From: Roseobacter ponti
GTDB taxonomy: Bacteria; Pseudomonadota; Alphaproteobacteria; Rhodobacterales; Rhodobacteraceae
Length of the DNA stretch: 64,000 nucleotides
Direction: 5' to 3'
NCBI RefSeq assembly: GCF_012932215.1
Contig: NZ_CP048788.1
Location: forward strand, 124,001-188,000
This document shows positions 54,053 through 61,739 of this stretch, piece after piece. The position numbers were made by a program, and so were the translations under genes. A model generated the notes under the pieces. It did not search any database. It was not told the DNA's origin and saw only the letters and a program-made list of their open reading frames with translations. Each line of letters starts with the position of its first letter. Position 1 is the stretch's first letter.

Positions 54053-54340
54053 ATGCAGTCGCTTTTCGAAATTCTGATGCTTTTGCTCAATGTGCTTTGG
54101 TTTTTCATCATCGCGCATGTGATCATGAGCTGGCTGATCAACTTTCAGGTGCTCAATACGCAGCAACAGCTGGTGGCGCAGATCTGGTATGGTCTGAACC
54201 GGCTGCTGGAGCCGATTTACGGGCCGGTGCGCCGGATTCTGCCGCCGATGGGCGGGATTGATCTGGCGCCCCTCGCGGTCCTGATCGCGGTGGCGGCTCT
54301 GCGGATCATCCTTGTCAACAATTACGCGGCTTTCGTCTGA
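54053..54340 (+). CDS. yggT: YggT family membrane protein
   Basis: 95 residues, two YggT-type membrane segments (FEILMLLLNVLWFFIIAHVIMSW near the start and a C-terminal IDLAPLAVLIAVAALRIILV) around GLNRLLEPIYGPVRRILPPMGGID. Ribosome site AAGAGGG. Family function is poorly defined, with links to cell division, osmotic tolerance and Fe-S or pyridoxal-related genes in other bacteria. Confidence 0.88.
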   Translation: MQSLFEILMLLLNVLWFFIIAHVIMSWLINFQVLNTQQQLVAQIWYGLNRLLEPIYGPVRRILPPMGGIDLAPLAVLIAVAALRIILVNNYAAFV

Positions 54341-54455
54341 TCTCTGTGCCTGCCGGGGCGTTTAATTATCTCTGCGGGGCTGCGAGGTCTTGTTCAGACA
54401 ATCTTAGTATGTGAGTCTGCATCAAAAGAGCAGATAAACAGACAGGATTTTCCGC

Positions 54456-56498
54456 ATGACCGGCGCTGCCACGCTGTTACGTGATGTCTTTGGCTTTGAC
54501 GCCTTTCGCCCCGGTCAGGAAGAGATCGTCGATGCGGTGACCGCAGGCGAGAACGTGCTCGCGATCATGCCCACAGGTGGCGGTAAATCCCTTTGCTTTC
54601 AGTTGCCTGCACTGATGCGGGAGGGGGTGACGGTGGTCATCTCGCCGCTGATTGCGCTGATGCGCGATCAGGTGCGTGCGCTGCAGGAGGCGGGCGTCTG
54701 CGCCGGGGCGCTGACCTCGGGCAATACGCCTGAGGAAACGGACGCGGTTTTCGAGGCGCTGGAAGCGGGGCGTTTGCGGCTGCTTTACATGGCGCCGGAA
54801 CGCTTGGCATCGGGGGCTGCGGGTCTTCTGCGCCGTGCGGGCGTGTCTCTGATCGCGGTCGATGAGGCGCATTGCGTGAGCCAGTGGGGGCATGATTTCC
54901 GGCCCGATTATCTGCGCATCGGCGCGCTCCGGCGCGACCTTGGCGTGCCGCTGGCCGCTTTCACGGCGACGGCTGACGCCGAAACCCGTGTGGAAATTAC
55001 CGAAAAGCTTTTTGGCGGAGAGCAGCCCCGCGCGTTCCTGCACGGGTTTGACCGCCCGAACATCCATCTCGCTTTTGCTGCAAAGAACGGGCCCCGTCAG
55101 CAGATCCTGGCCTTTGCCGATGCGCGGCGCGGGCAGTCGGGCATCGTCTACTGCGGCACCCGCGCCAAGACAGAAGGGCTGGCCGGCGCGCTGCGTGAGG
55201 CGGGCCACACCGCGCTGCATTATCACGGCGGGATGGACGCGGAAGACCGGCGCATCGCCGAGCGGCGGTTTCAGCAGGAAGACGGGCTGATCGTGGTGGC
55301 GACTGTCGCCTTTGGCATGGGCGTTGATAAACCGGACATCCGATGGGTCGCCCATGCGGATCTGCCCAAATCGATCGAGGCCTATTATCAGGAGATCGGG
55401 CGGGCCGGGCGCGATGGTGCACCGGCGGAGACGCTGACGCTTTTTGGTCCGGAGGATATCCGCCTGCGCCGGTCGCAGATTGACGAGGGTCTTGCGCCGC
55501 CGGAACGCCGCGCGGCTGATCACGCGCGGCTCAACGCGCTGCTTGGTCTGGCTGAGGCACTGAAATGCCGGCGCGAAACCCTGCTGGGCTATTTCGGCGA
55601 GGCTGAGGTGACCTGTGGCAGCTGTGATCTGTGTGACACGCCGCCCGATGTGTTCGACGCCACCGTTGCCGTGCGCAAGGCGCTGTCGGCGATTTTGCGC
55701 ACTGAGGAATGGTTTGGTGCAGGCCATCTCATTGATATTCTTCTTGGAAACAGGACTGAAAAGGTGCTGCAGCGCGGGCATGACCAGCTTCCCACATTCG
55801 GCGTCGGCACGGAATATGACAAACGGCAGTGGCAGACGATTTTCCGCCAGATGATGGGGCACGACCTGCTGCGCCCTGACCCCGACCGCCACGGCGCGTT
55901 ACGGATGACGGATGCGGCGCTGCCGGTGCTGCGCGATCAGGCGACAATTTCGTTGCGCCGTGACAGTGTTCGTGCGGCGGCGAACACGCGCCGTCCGGCG
56001 GTCAAAGCGATGGTCTCCGATGAGGACGCGCCGCTCCTGTCGGCGCTCAAGGCGAAACGGCGCGCCCTGGCCGAGGCGGCGCGGCTGCCGGCCTATATCA
56101 TTTTCAACGACCGCACTCTGATCGAAATGGCTGAAAAACGCCCGGCGACGCTGGATGATATGGCCGGGATCGGCGGTGTGGGTGCCAAGAAACTCGACAA
56201 ATACGGTGATGCGTTTCTGGAAGTGATTGCCGGCGAGGCGCCGCAGGTCCATCCGCGACGTCGCGATCTGGCGGGCAAAGCGGCGGGCACGGTCTATGAC
56301 CGGCTGCTCGCGGTTCAGGCGGATCTTGCACGCGGTACGGAAGGTCATGACAAACCGCTGAGTTGTTCCGCATCGCTGCTGGCAAAAGTCGCGCAGATGC
56401 ATGCGGCCGATGTGCGCACGCTGGAAAAACTTCTGGGTGAGCGACGCGCTGAGAGATTTGGCCCCGCATTTCTGGACGTCCTGCGGGAGGCGGGCTAA
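54456..56498 (+). CDS. recQ: ATP-dependent DNA helicase RecQ
   Basis: 3'-5' helicase acting in recombination and fork repair. 680 residues: motif I PTGGGKS (about 40), DEAH box in VDEAHCVSQWGHDFRPDY (about 138), motif VI region YQEIGRAGRDG, RQC zinc cysteines in CRRE...CGSCDLC (about 370-395), and HRDC at the C-terminus (about 525-605, LPAYIIFNDRTLIEMAEKRP...GVGAKKLDKYG). Full length. Confidence 0.95.
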   Translation: MTGAATLLRDVFGFDAFRPGQEEIVDAVTAGENVLAIMPTGGGKSLCFQLPALMREGVTVVISPLIALMRDQVRALQEAGVCAGALTSGNTPEETDAVFEALEAGRLRLLYMAPERLASGAAGLLRRAGVSLIAVDEAHCVSQWGHDFRPDYLRIGALRRDLGVPLAAFTATADAETRVEITEKLFGGEQPRAFLHGFDRPNIHLAFAAKNGPRQQILAFADARRGQSGIVYCGTRAKTEGLAGALREAGHTALHYHGGMDAEDRRIAERRFQQEDGLIVVATVAFGMGVDKPDIRWVAHADLPKSIEAYYQEIGRAGRDGAPAETLTLFGPEDIRLRRSQIDEGLAPPERRAADHARLNALLGLAEALKCRRETLLGYFGEAEVTCGSCDLCDTPPDVFDATVAVRKALSAILRTEEWFGAGHLIDILLGNRTEKVLQRGHDQLPTFGVGTEYDKRQWQTIFRQMMGHDLLRPDPDRHGALRMTDAALPVLRDQATISLRRDSVRAAANTRRPAVKAMVSDEDAPLLSALKAKRRALAEAARLPAYIIFNDRTLIEMAEKRPATLDDMAGIGGVGAKKLDKYGDAFLEVIAGEAPQVHPRRRDLAGKAAGTVYDRLLAVQADLARGTEGHDKPLSCSASLLAKVAQMHAADVRTLEKLLGERRAERFGPAFLDVLREAG

Positions 56499-56551
56499 GT
56501 CACCTGCTGAGTGCGGGCGGGTTCCGCGACAGATATTCGGGGAAGTGATTT

Positions 56552-57331
56552 ATGCTGGTGGTGATTTCGCCTGCCAAGAGGCTCGACTGGGACGCAACAG
56601 ACCGGGCGGGGACCGAACCGGCGTTTCAGGAAGATGCGTTGCGTCTTGTACGGACGGCGCGGAACCTGACGCTGGGCAACCTGCGTGATCTGATGAACCT
56701 GAGCGATGATCTGGCGCGACTGAACCGCGACAGGTTCCGCGCCTTTGAAGCCGAGCCTCCGACCGGGGCCACGCGGCCCGCAGCCTTTGCCTTTGCGGGC
56801 GACACGTATCAGGGACTGGAAGCCCCGAGCCTTGATGATGATGAAATTGCCTGGGCGCAGGACCATCTGCGGATCCTCTCCGGCCTTTACGGGGTGTTGA
56901 GACCGCTCGACGCGATCCAGCCTTACCGTCTGGAAATGGGCAGCCGGCTGAAAACCCGCCGGGGGGCGAACCTGTATGAATACTGGCGCGACAGTCTTTC
57001 GAAGGCTCTGAACGCGCAGGCAGAAGCGCTTGGCACGGACCTTCTGGTGAACTGCGCCAGCCAGGAATATTTCGGCGCCGTGGCACCCAGGGCGCTGAAA
57101 CTGCGGGTGATCACGCCGGCCTTTATGGAAGACAGGGGTGATGGCAAGGGGCCCGGAATGGTCAGCTTCTTTGCGAAAAAAGCCCGTGGCGCGATGGCGC
57201 GTTACGTCATTCAGAACCGGCTGAACCGGGCTGAGGATCTGCTTTCTTTTGATACCGGCGGCTATGCTTATCAGCCGGAGATGTCGGAGCCGGACAGGCC
57301 GGTCTTTTTACGTCCCTATCCGGCGGCCTGA
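56552..57331 (+). CDS. yaaA: Peroxide stress protein YaaA
   Basis: 259-residue DUF328/UPF0246 protein that limits intracellular free iron under peroxide stress and binds DNA. Family blocks MLVVISPAKRLDW, LYGVLRPLDAIQPYRLEMGSRL, NCASQEYFGAV and FFAKKARGAMARYVI. Ribosome site GGGAAG. Its 3' end overlaps the end of the convergent hybrid kinase gene by 16 bases. Confidence 0.93.
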   Translation: MLVVISPAKRLDWDATDRAGTEPAFQEDALRLVRTARNLTLGNLRDLMNLSDDLARLNRDRFRAFEAEPPTGATRPAAFAFAGDTYQGLEAPSLDDDEIAWAQDHLRILSGLYGVLRPLDAIQPYRLEMGSRLKTRRGANLYEYWRDSLSKALNAQAEALGTDLLVNCASQEYFGAVAPRALKLRVITPAFMEDRGDGKGPGMVSFFAKKARGAMARYVIQNRLNRAEDLLSFDTGGYAYQPEMSEPDRPVFLRPYPAA

Positions 57332-59565
57332 TCAGGTTCGTCGACCGGAGCCCGCACCCCGTCGGGGCAATGGGCGAGAATACGGGAAATAATCGCAGGT
57401 TTGCGCAGTGGTTTCGTCATGTAGTGATCCAGCCCGGCGTCGAGGATTTCTTTCTCATCGCCGGCCATCGCATGGGCCGTCAGGGCGACAATCGGCACGC
57501 GCTCTCCTGTTTCCTCTTCCATTCCCCGGATCTGCCGGGCGGCCTCTTTTCCGTCGAGCCGGGGCATTGAGATATCCATAAAGATCAGGTCGGGACGGAA
57601 CTCCTTCCACATGTCGACCGCCTCCTGTCCGTCGCAGGCAAACTTCAGATCAATGTTTAGCGATTTCAGCATTTTGGAGAAAACGAGGCGGTTTGTCCTG
57701 TTGTCTTCTGCTGCAAGGATGCGCATGAGCCCGGTGCCGGTTTTATCCCCGGCATCCCGCTGTTCCGGAACGGACTGCGCGGGGTTGTCAGGGGCCGCGC
57801 GATGGCGGAACCCGGGGATCGGGGTAACCTCCCGGGCGACACGCGCTTCGGCCTCACAAAGCCACCGGATCAGATCCGCGCGCAGAAACGGGCGCTGCAT
57901 GATCGTGTCGACGGCGTCCCGGTCTGCATTGCGCCGCGCCAGCCCGGCGTTCCCACAGAGCAGCAGAACGGGTGTGTGGTGACCTGCATCTCTGAGCGCG
58001 CGCGCGACTTCGAAACCGTCAGAGATACCGTCGGTGTGATCGGCTATGACCAGACTGATATCGGCCTGCATTGCGGCCTGCGCTGATCCGGCATCTTCGC
58101 CCATGGTGACTTTGAGGCCGGTTTCTTCGAGGTGACGGCGGATGATATCCCGCCCGGCCCAGTCCCGTCCCGTGACGAGGACATGCTGAAGCGTCGCAGG
58201 CAGGTCCGCAGCCGGCAGAATGGCCGGACCGTCCGTGGCCATGCGCAGATCGAACCCGAAGCACGAGCCGACGCCCTCCTGAGACGTCAGCCAGACTTTT
58301 CCGCCCATCATGCTGATCAGCCGCTGGGTAATCGCGAGGCCCAGACCGGTGCCGTCAAACTGCCGGTTCCGTTCATTTTCCACCTGGTTGAACTCACCAA
58401 AGACGTGGTCGATGAGCTCTTCGGGAATGCCGATGCCGGTGTCTTCGACGGTGATGGTCAGATCAAGAGCCGCGTCATCCGGGGTCGGTGTTCCCTTCAC
58501 GCGCACCAGAACGTGACCTGAGCTGGTAAATTTGACGGCGTTGCCCAGCAGATTTGTCAGCACCTGACGAATGCGTCCGGGATCACCCACGACACGGGAT
58601 GCAATCTCCATCTGATAATCAACACAAAGCCGAAGCCCCTTTTCCTGCGCCGACGTCTGCAGGAGGGTCATGACGTCATGCACCGCATTCTCCAGATCAA
58701 ACGGTTCGGGATGCAGGTCCAGCCTCTCGGCCTCGATCTTTGAATAATCGAGCACGTCGTTGATGATCACCAGCAGGGCCTCGCCCGAGCGTTTGATCGT
58801 CTCGACATAGAGCTGCTGCTCTTCGCTCAGATCGCCCTCTGCCAGCAGATCCGCCATGCCGACAACGCCGTTCATCGGCGTACGCAGTTCGTGGCTCATA
58901 TTGGCGAGGAAGGTCGATTTTGCACGGTTGGCGCTTTCGGCACTGTGACGGGCAGATTTCAGCTTTTTCTCGTAGGCAACAGTCTCTGTGATGTTCAGGC
59001 CGAGCGAGATAATGTCGCCGTCCGGTCCGCGCTGATCAAGCATTTTGATGTACTGACCGTTCCACAACCGGATCACCTGGGGGGCCGGGTCCGGCGACTG
59101 TACACGGTCAATCATCAGCTGCCGCCAGGCGACGGGCGAGAGGTCACCGGTGTTTACAATTCCCTCATCCGTCAGCACCTGGAGGATGGTGACATAGCTG
59201 ACCCCGGGTCGGATTTCCTCAAGCCTGTCAAAGACCGCCAGATAGGACGGATTGGCCATGATCAGCTCGAGGTCAGGCGAGAAAAAGGCGAAGCCGTCCT
59301 TGATGGTGCCGATCGAATGCCACAGGCGTCTTTCGACCCGTTCGATTTTTTCCTGTGCGGCTGTAAGGTCGGATTTTACCCGCTGGTTTTCGTCCCGCAC
59401 GGTGGCAACTTCGGCGCGGGTTTCGACAATCTGATCCGACAGGTTTCGCGCGTGTTGTCCGAGTTTCCTGTTGGCGGCAAAGAGCTCTGCCTGCTTGAGC
59501 TCAAGCAGGCGTTCCGCGGCAAGCCGGCGGCGTCTTTCCTCTGCCATTTTGTTGGCCAGGCTCAT
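57316..59565 (-). CDS. Soluble hybrid histidine kinase (coiled coil - PAS - HK - REC - REC)
   Basis: 749 residues, no signal or transmembrane segment, so cytoplasmic. N-terminal coiled coil (about 1-82), PAS domain (about 85-195), HisKA with His225 in MSHELRTPMNG, HATPase with N-box GNAVKF, G1 DTGIGI and G2 GTGLGL (about 341-410), a degenerate receiver (about 460-575; acidic pair missing and Lys replaced by Arg558), and an intact receiver with Asp664 in MDISMPRL and Lys in MTKPL. No output domain: it needs a phosphotransfer partner elsewhere. Confidence 0.92.
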   Translation of the reverse strand: MSLANKMAEERRRRLAAERLLELKQAELFAANRKLGQHARNLSDQIVETRAEVATVRDENQRVKSDLTAAQEKIERVERRLWHSIGTIKDGFAFFSPDLELIMANPSYLAVFDRLEEIRPGVSYVTILQVLTDEGIVNTGDLSPVAWRQLMIDRVQSPDPAPQVIRLWNGQYIKMLDQRGPDGDIISLGLNITETVAYEKKLKSARHSAESANRAKSTFLANMSHELRTPMNGVVGMADLLAEGDLSEEQQLYVETIKRSGEALLVIINDVLDYSKIEAERLDLHPEPFDLENAVHDVMTLLQTSAQEKGLRLCVDYQMEIASRVVGDPGRIRQVLTNLLGNAVKFTSSGHVLVRVKGTPTPDDAALDLTITVEDTGIGIPEELIDHVFGEFNQVENERNRQFDGTGLGLAITQRLISMMGGKVWLTSQEGVGSCFGFDLRMATDGPAILPAADLPATLQHVLVTGRDWAGRDIIRRHLEETGLKVTMGEDAGSAQAAMQADISLVIADHTDGISDGFEVARALRDAGHHTPVLLLCGNAGLARRNADRDAVDTIMQRPFLRADLIRWLCEAEARVAREVTPIPGFRHRAAPDNPAQSVPEQRDAGDKTGTGLMRILAAEDNRTNRLVFSKMLKSLNIDLKFACDGQEAVDMWKEFRPDLIFMDISMPRLDGKEAARQIRGMEEETGERVPIVALTAHAMAGDEKEILDAGLDHYMTKPLRKPAIISRILAHCPDGVRAPVDEPDQAAG

Positions 59566-59696
59566 CGCGCAACATACATTCGTTAAACCACCGGTTTTGT
59601 GGTCAATATTGCGGATTTCGGTGAATATCCTCTTAAGCGGCCCCGTACAATCGCGCTACGGCCTGCTGCTCTTTGTGTCAGATGATCAGGGCGTGT

Positions 59697-61739
59697 TCAA
59701 CGGCGGCCTTCGCGCAGCCATGCGCCAGTGATGAAGGCGGCCGAGAGCAGCAGTACCAGCCAGCCGGGCAGCAGCGCTGTCTGGCGCACGTCGCGGGTTT
59801 CATAGGCGCCACGCGGCGTGAGACCGATCCAGTTGCGGCCCGCAGCGGGGCGGCCTTCGCGCACATCCCTGAGCCGCGGCAGACCGTCTTCCAGCCGGAT
59901 GATTCCGCCGCGCAGACCCGCGATGACGGGTTCCAGAATATCGCCCGTCGCGATGGTCTGTTCAAATTCGCGCGGGGCGGCGGGGCCGAGGCCGATCACC
60001 GCAAGCTGGTCGCCGTTTTCCAGGCGATAGAGGCCGATCTCAGGCCCCTCATAGGTGGTCCCGAAAACGCCGGGGCTGATCTCGGAGAGTTCCAGCTCGA
60101 CGGTATTGCCGGAGGGGTCGGTCAGCACCACCGGCGGGACGGTCTCTTCCAGCGTCCGGCGCTCAATGCGCATGGTCTGGCCGGTGGCCTCCGCGGTCAG
60201 CGCCTCTTCTTCGAGCTCGGGTTCTTTCATCATCCAGTGGGCGAGACGGCGCAGCAGCTCAAGCTGCGGCCCGCCACCCTCATAGCCGCGATTCCAGAGC
60301 CAGGCGTGATCAGAGGCGAGCAGCGCCACGCGACCCAGACCCACCCGGTTGAGCACCAGAAGCGGCCGCTCGTCTGCGCCGGTCATGACCACATTGCCGG
60401 CAGGTTCGGTAAGCTCGATCTGGCGCAGCCAGCGGCCCCAGTCGCCGTTGTCGGGCAGATCGGTCGTCACAGGGTGCCGGTTCCCAAGGTCGCTGACAAC
60501 GGGGCGGTAGGGTTGTTCGACCACGCGTGCGGTGGGCGCTGCGGGCAGCACGGAGCCCAGCGGCGAGCGGAAAATACTGTCCGCACCGGCAAAATCCGGT
60601 CCGGCAGCAACCAGAACGGCCCCGCCCGTGCGGATGTAATTGGCGACATTGTCGAGATAGAGCGCGGGCAGGATGCCGCGCCGTTTATAGCGGTCAAAGA
60701 TGATCAGGTCGAAATCGTCGATCTTTTCCAGAAAGAGCTCGCGCGTTGGGAAAGCGATGAGGGAAAGCTCGCTGACCGGGACGCCGTCCTGCTTTTCGGG
60801 CGGGCGCAGAATGGTGAAGTGCACCAGATCTACGGAACTGTCTGATTTCAGCAGGTTGCGCCATGTGCGCCCGCCCGGATGCGGCTCTCCGGAGACCAGC
60901 AGAACACGCAGGCGGTCGCGCACGCCGTTCATCTGCACAAGCGCGCGGTTGTTGCGGTCGGTCAGTTCGCCCTCGGCCATCGGCACGGTAAATTCGATCA
61001 CGTTGCGCCCGCCATGGGGCAGGGTCACGGGCAGTTCAATGTCCTGATCCAGCGGCACCTGAAAAAGCTGCGGCTCGGCACCGTCAACGGAGATTTCCAG
61101 CGGGGCAATGCCGTCGCCCGCGGGGGCCGCCCCCATATCCTCGATGCGCAGGGTGAGCGTCACGGGCTCGCCGATGATGGCAAAGGCCGGTGCGTTGCTG
61201 ATTGACAGGCGGCGGTCCCAGTCGGTCTCGCGGCCCGTGAGCAAGAGGTGCATAGGCGCCGGCAGGTCGAGCGGCAGGTCCGCGTCATGCACGCGGCCGT
61301 CGCTGACCGCGACGATGCCTGCAATACGGGCGCGGGGTTCTTCGGCAAGCGCGCCGGAGAGGCTGGTCATCAGGCGGGTGCCGGCGTCGCCTTCGCCGTC
61401 GGGGACGACGATGCGGCGGACTTCGGTATTGGGGCGCGCGGCAATGCGTTCTGCAAGTGCGTCGGCGGCTTCGGTGCGCTGCGCGGGGCGGTCGCTCAGC
61501 CCCTGGCTCGCGGTCTCATCTTCCAGCAGCATCACGATATCGGTGAGCGGCGCGCGGTCTTCCTGCTGATAGGAGGGATTGCAGAGCGCGCCCAGCACCA
61601 CAAGGGCCGCAACCGCGCGCAGGGGCCAGCCGTTCAGGCCGCGCAGCACCGCAAGTGTCACGCTGATCGCGGCAATGACCGCAACCATCAGCACCATGGC
61701 CCAGGGGACCAGCGGGTCAAAGATCAGCGCGCCGGTCAT
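59697..61739 (-). CDS. Large membrane protein with VWA/glutamine-amidotransferase-like fold, partner of DUF4159 protein
   Basis: 680 residues; three predicted transmembrane helices: two at the N-terminus (residues 12-35 and 37-53) and one at the C-terminus (about 656-675). Between them lie a VWA-like fragment (LTDIVMLLEDETASQGLSD), Ig-like region (ISVDGAEPQLFQVPLDQDIELPVTLP) and a class I GATase-like segment (LRVLLVSGEPHPGG...LIIFDRYKRRGILPALYLDNVANYIRTGGAVLVAAGPDF). It begins in the stop of the upstream gene (ATGA). I know such proteins from the MoxR-DUF58-DUF4159 group; role unknown. Confidence 0.72.
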   Translation of the reverse strand: MTGALIFDPLVPWAMVLMVAVIAAISVTLAVLRGLNGWPLRAVAALVVLGALCNPSYQQEDRAPLTDIVMLLEDETASQGLSDRPAQRTEAADALAERIAARPNTEVRRIVVPDGEGDAGTRLMTSLSGALAEEPRARIAGIVAVSDGRVHDADLPLDLPAPMHLLLTGRETDWDRRLSISNAPAFAIIGEPVTLTLRIEDMGAAPAGDGIAPLEISVDGAEPQLFQVPLDQDIELPVTLPHGGRNVIEFTVPMAEGELTDRNNRALVQMNGVRDRLRVLLVSGEPHPGGRTWRNLLKSDSSVDLVHFTILRPPEKQDGVPVSELSLIAFPTRELFLEKIDDFDLIIFDRYKRRGILPALYLDNVANYIRTGGAVLVAAGPDFAGADSIFRSPLGSVLPAAPTARVVEQPYRPVVSDLGNRHPVTTDLPDNGDWGRWLRQIELTEPAGNVVMTGADERPLLVLNRVGLGRVALLASDHAWLWNRGYEGGGPQLELLRRLAHWMMKEPELEEEALTAEATGQTMRIERRTLEETVPPVVLTDPSGNTVELELSEISPGVFGTTYEGPEIGLYRLENGDQLAVIGLGPAAPREFEQTIATGDILEPVIAGLRGGIIRLEDGLPRLRDVREGRPAAGRNWIGLTPRGAYETRDVRQTALLPGWLVLLLSAAFITGAWLREGRR

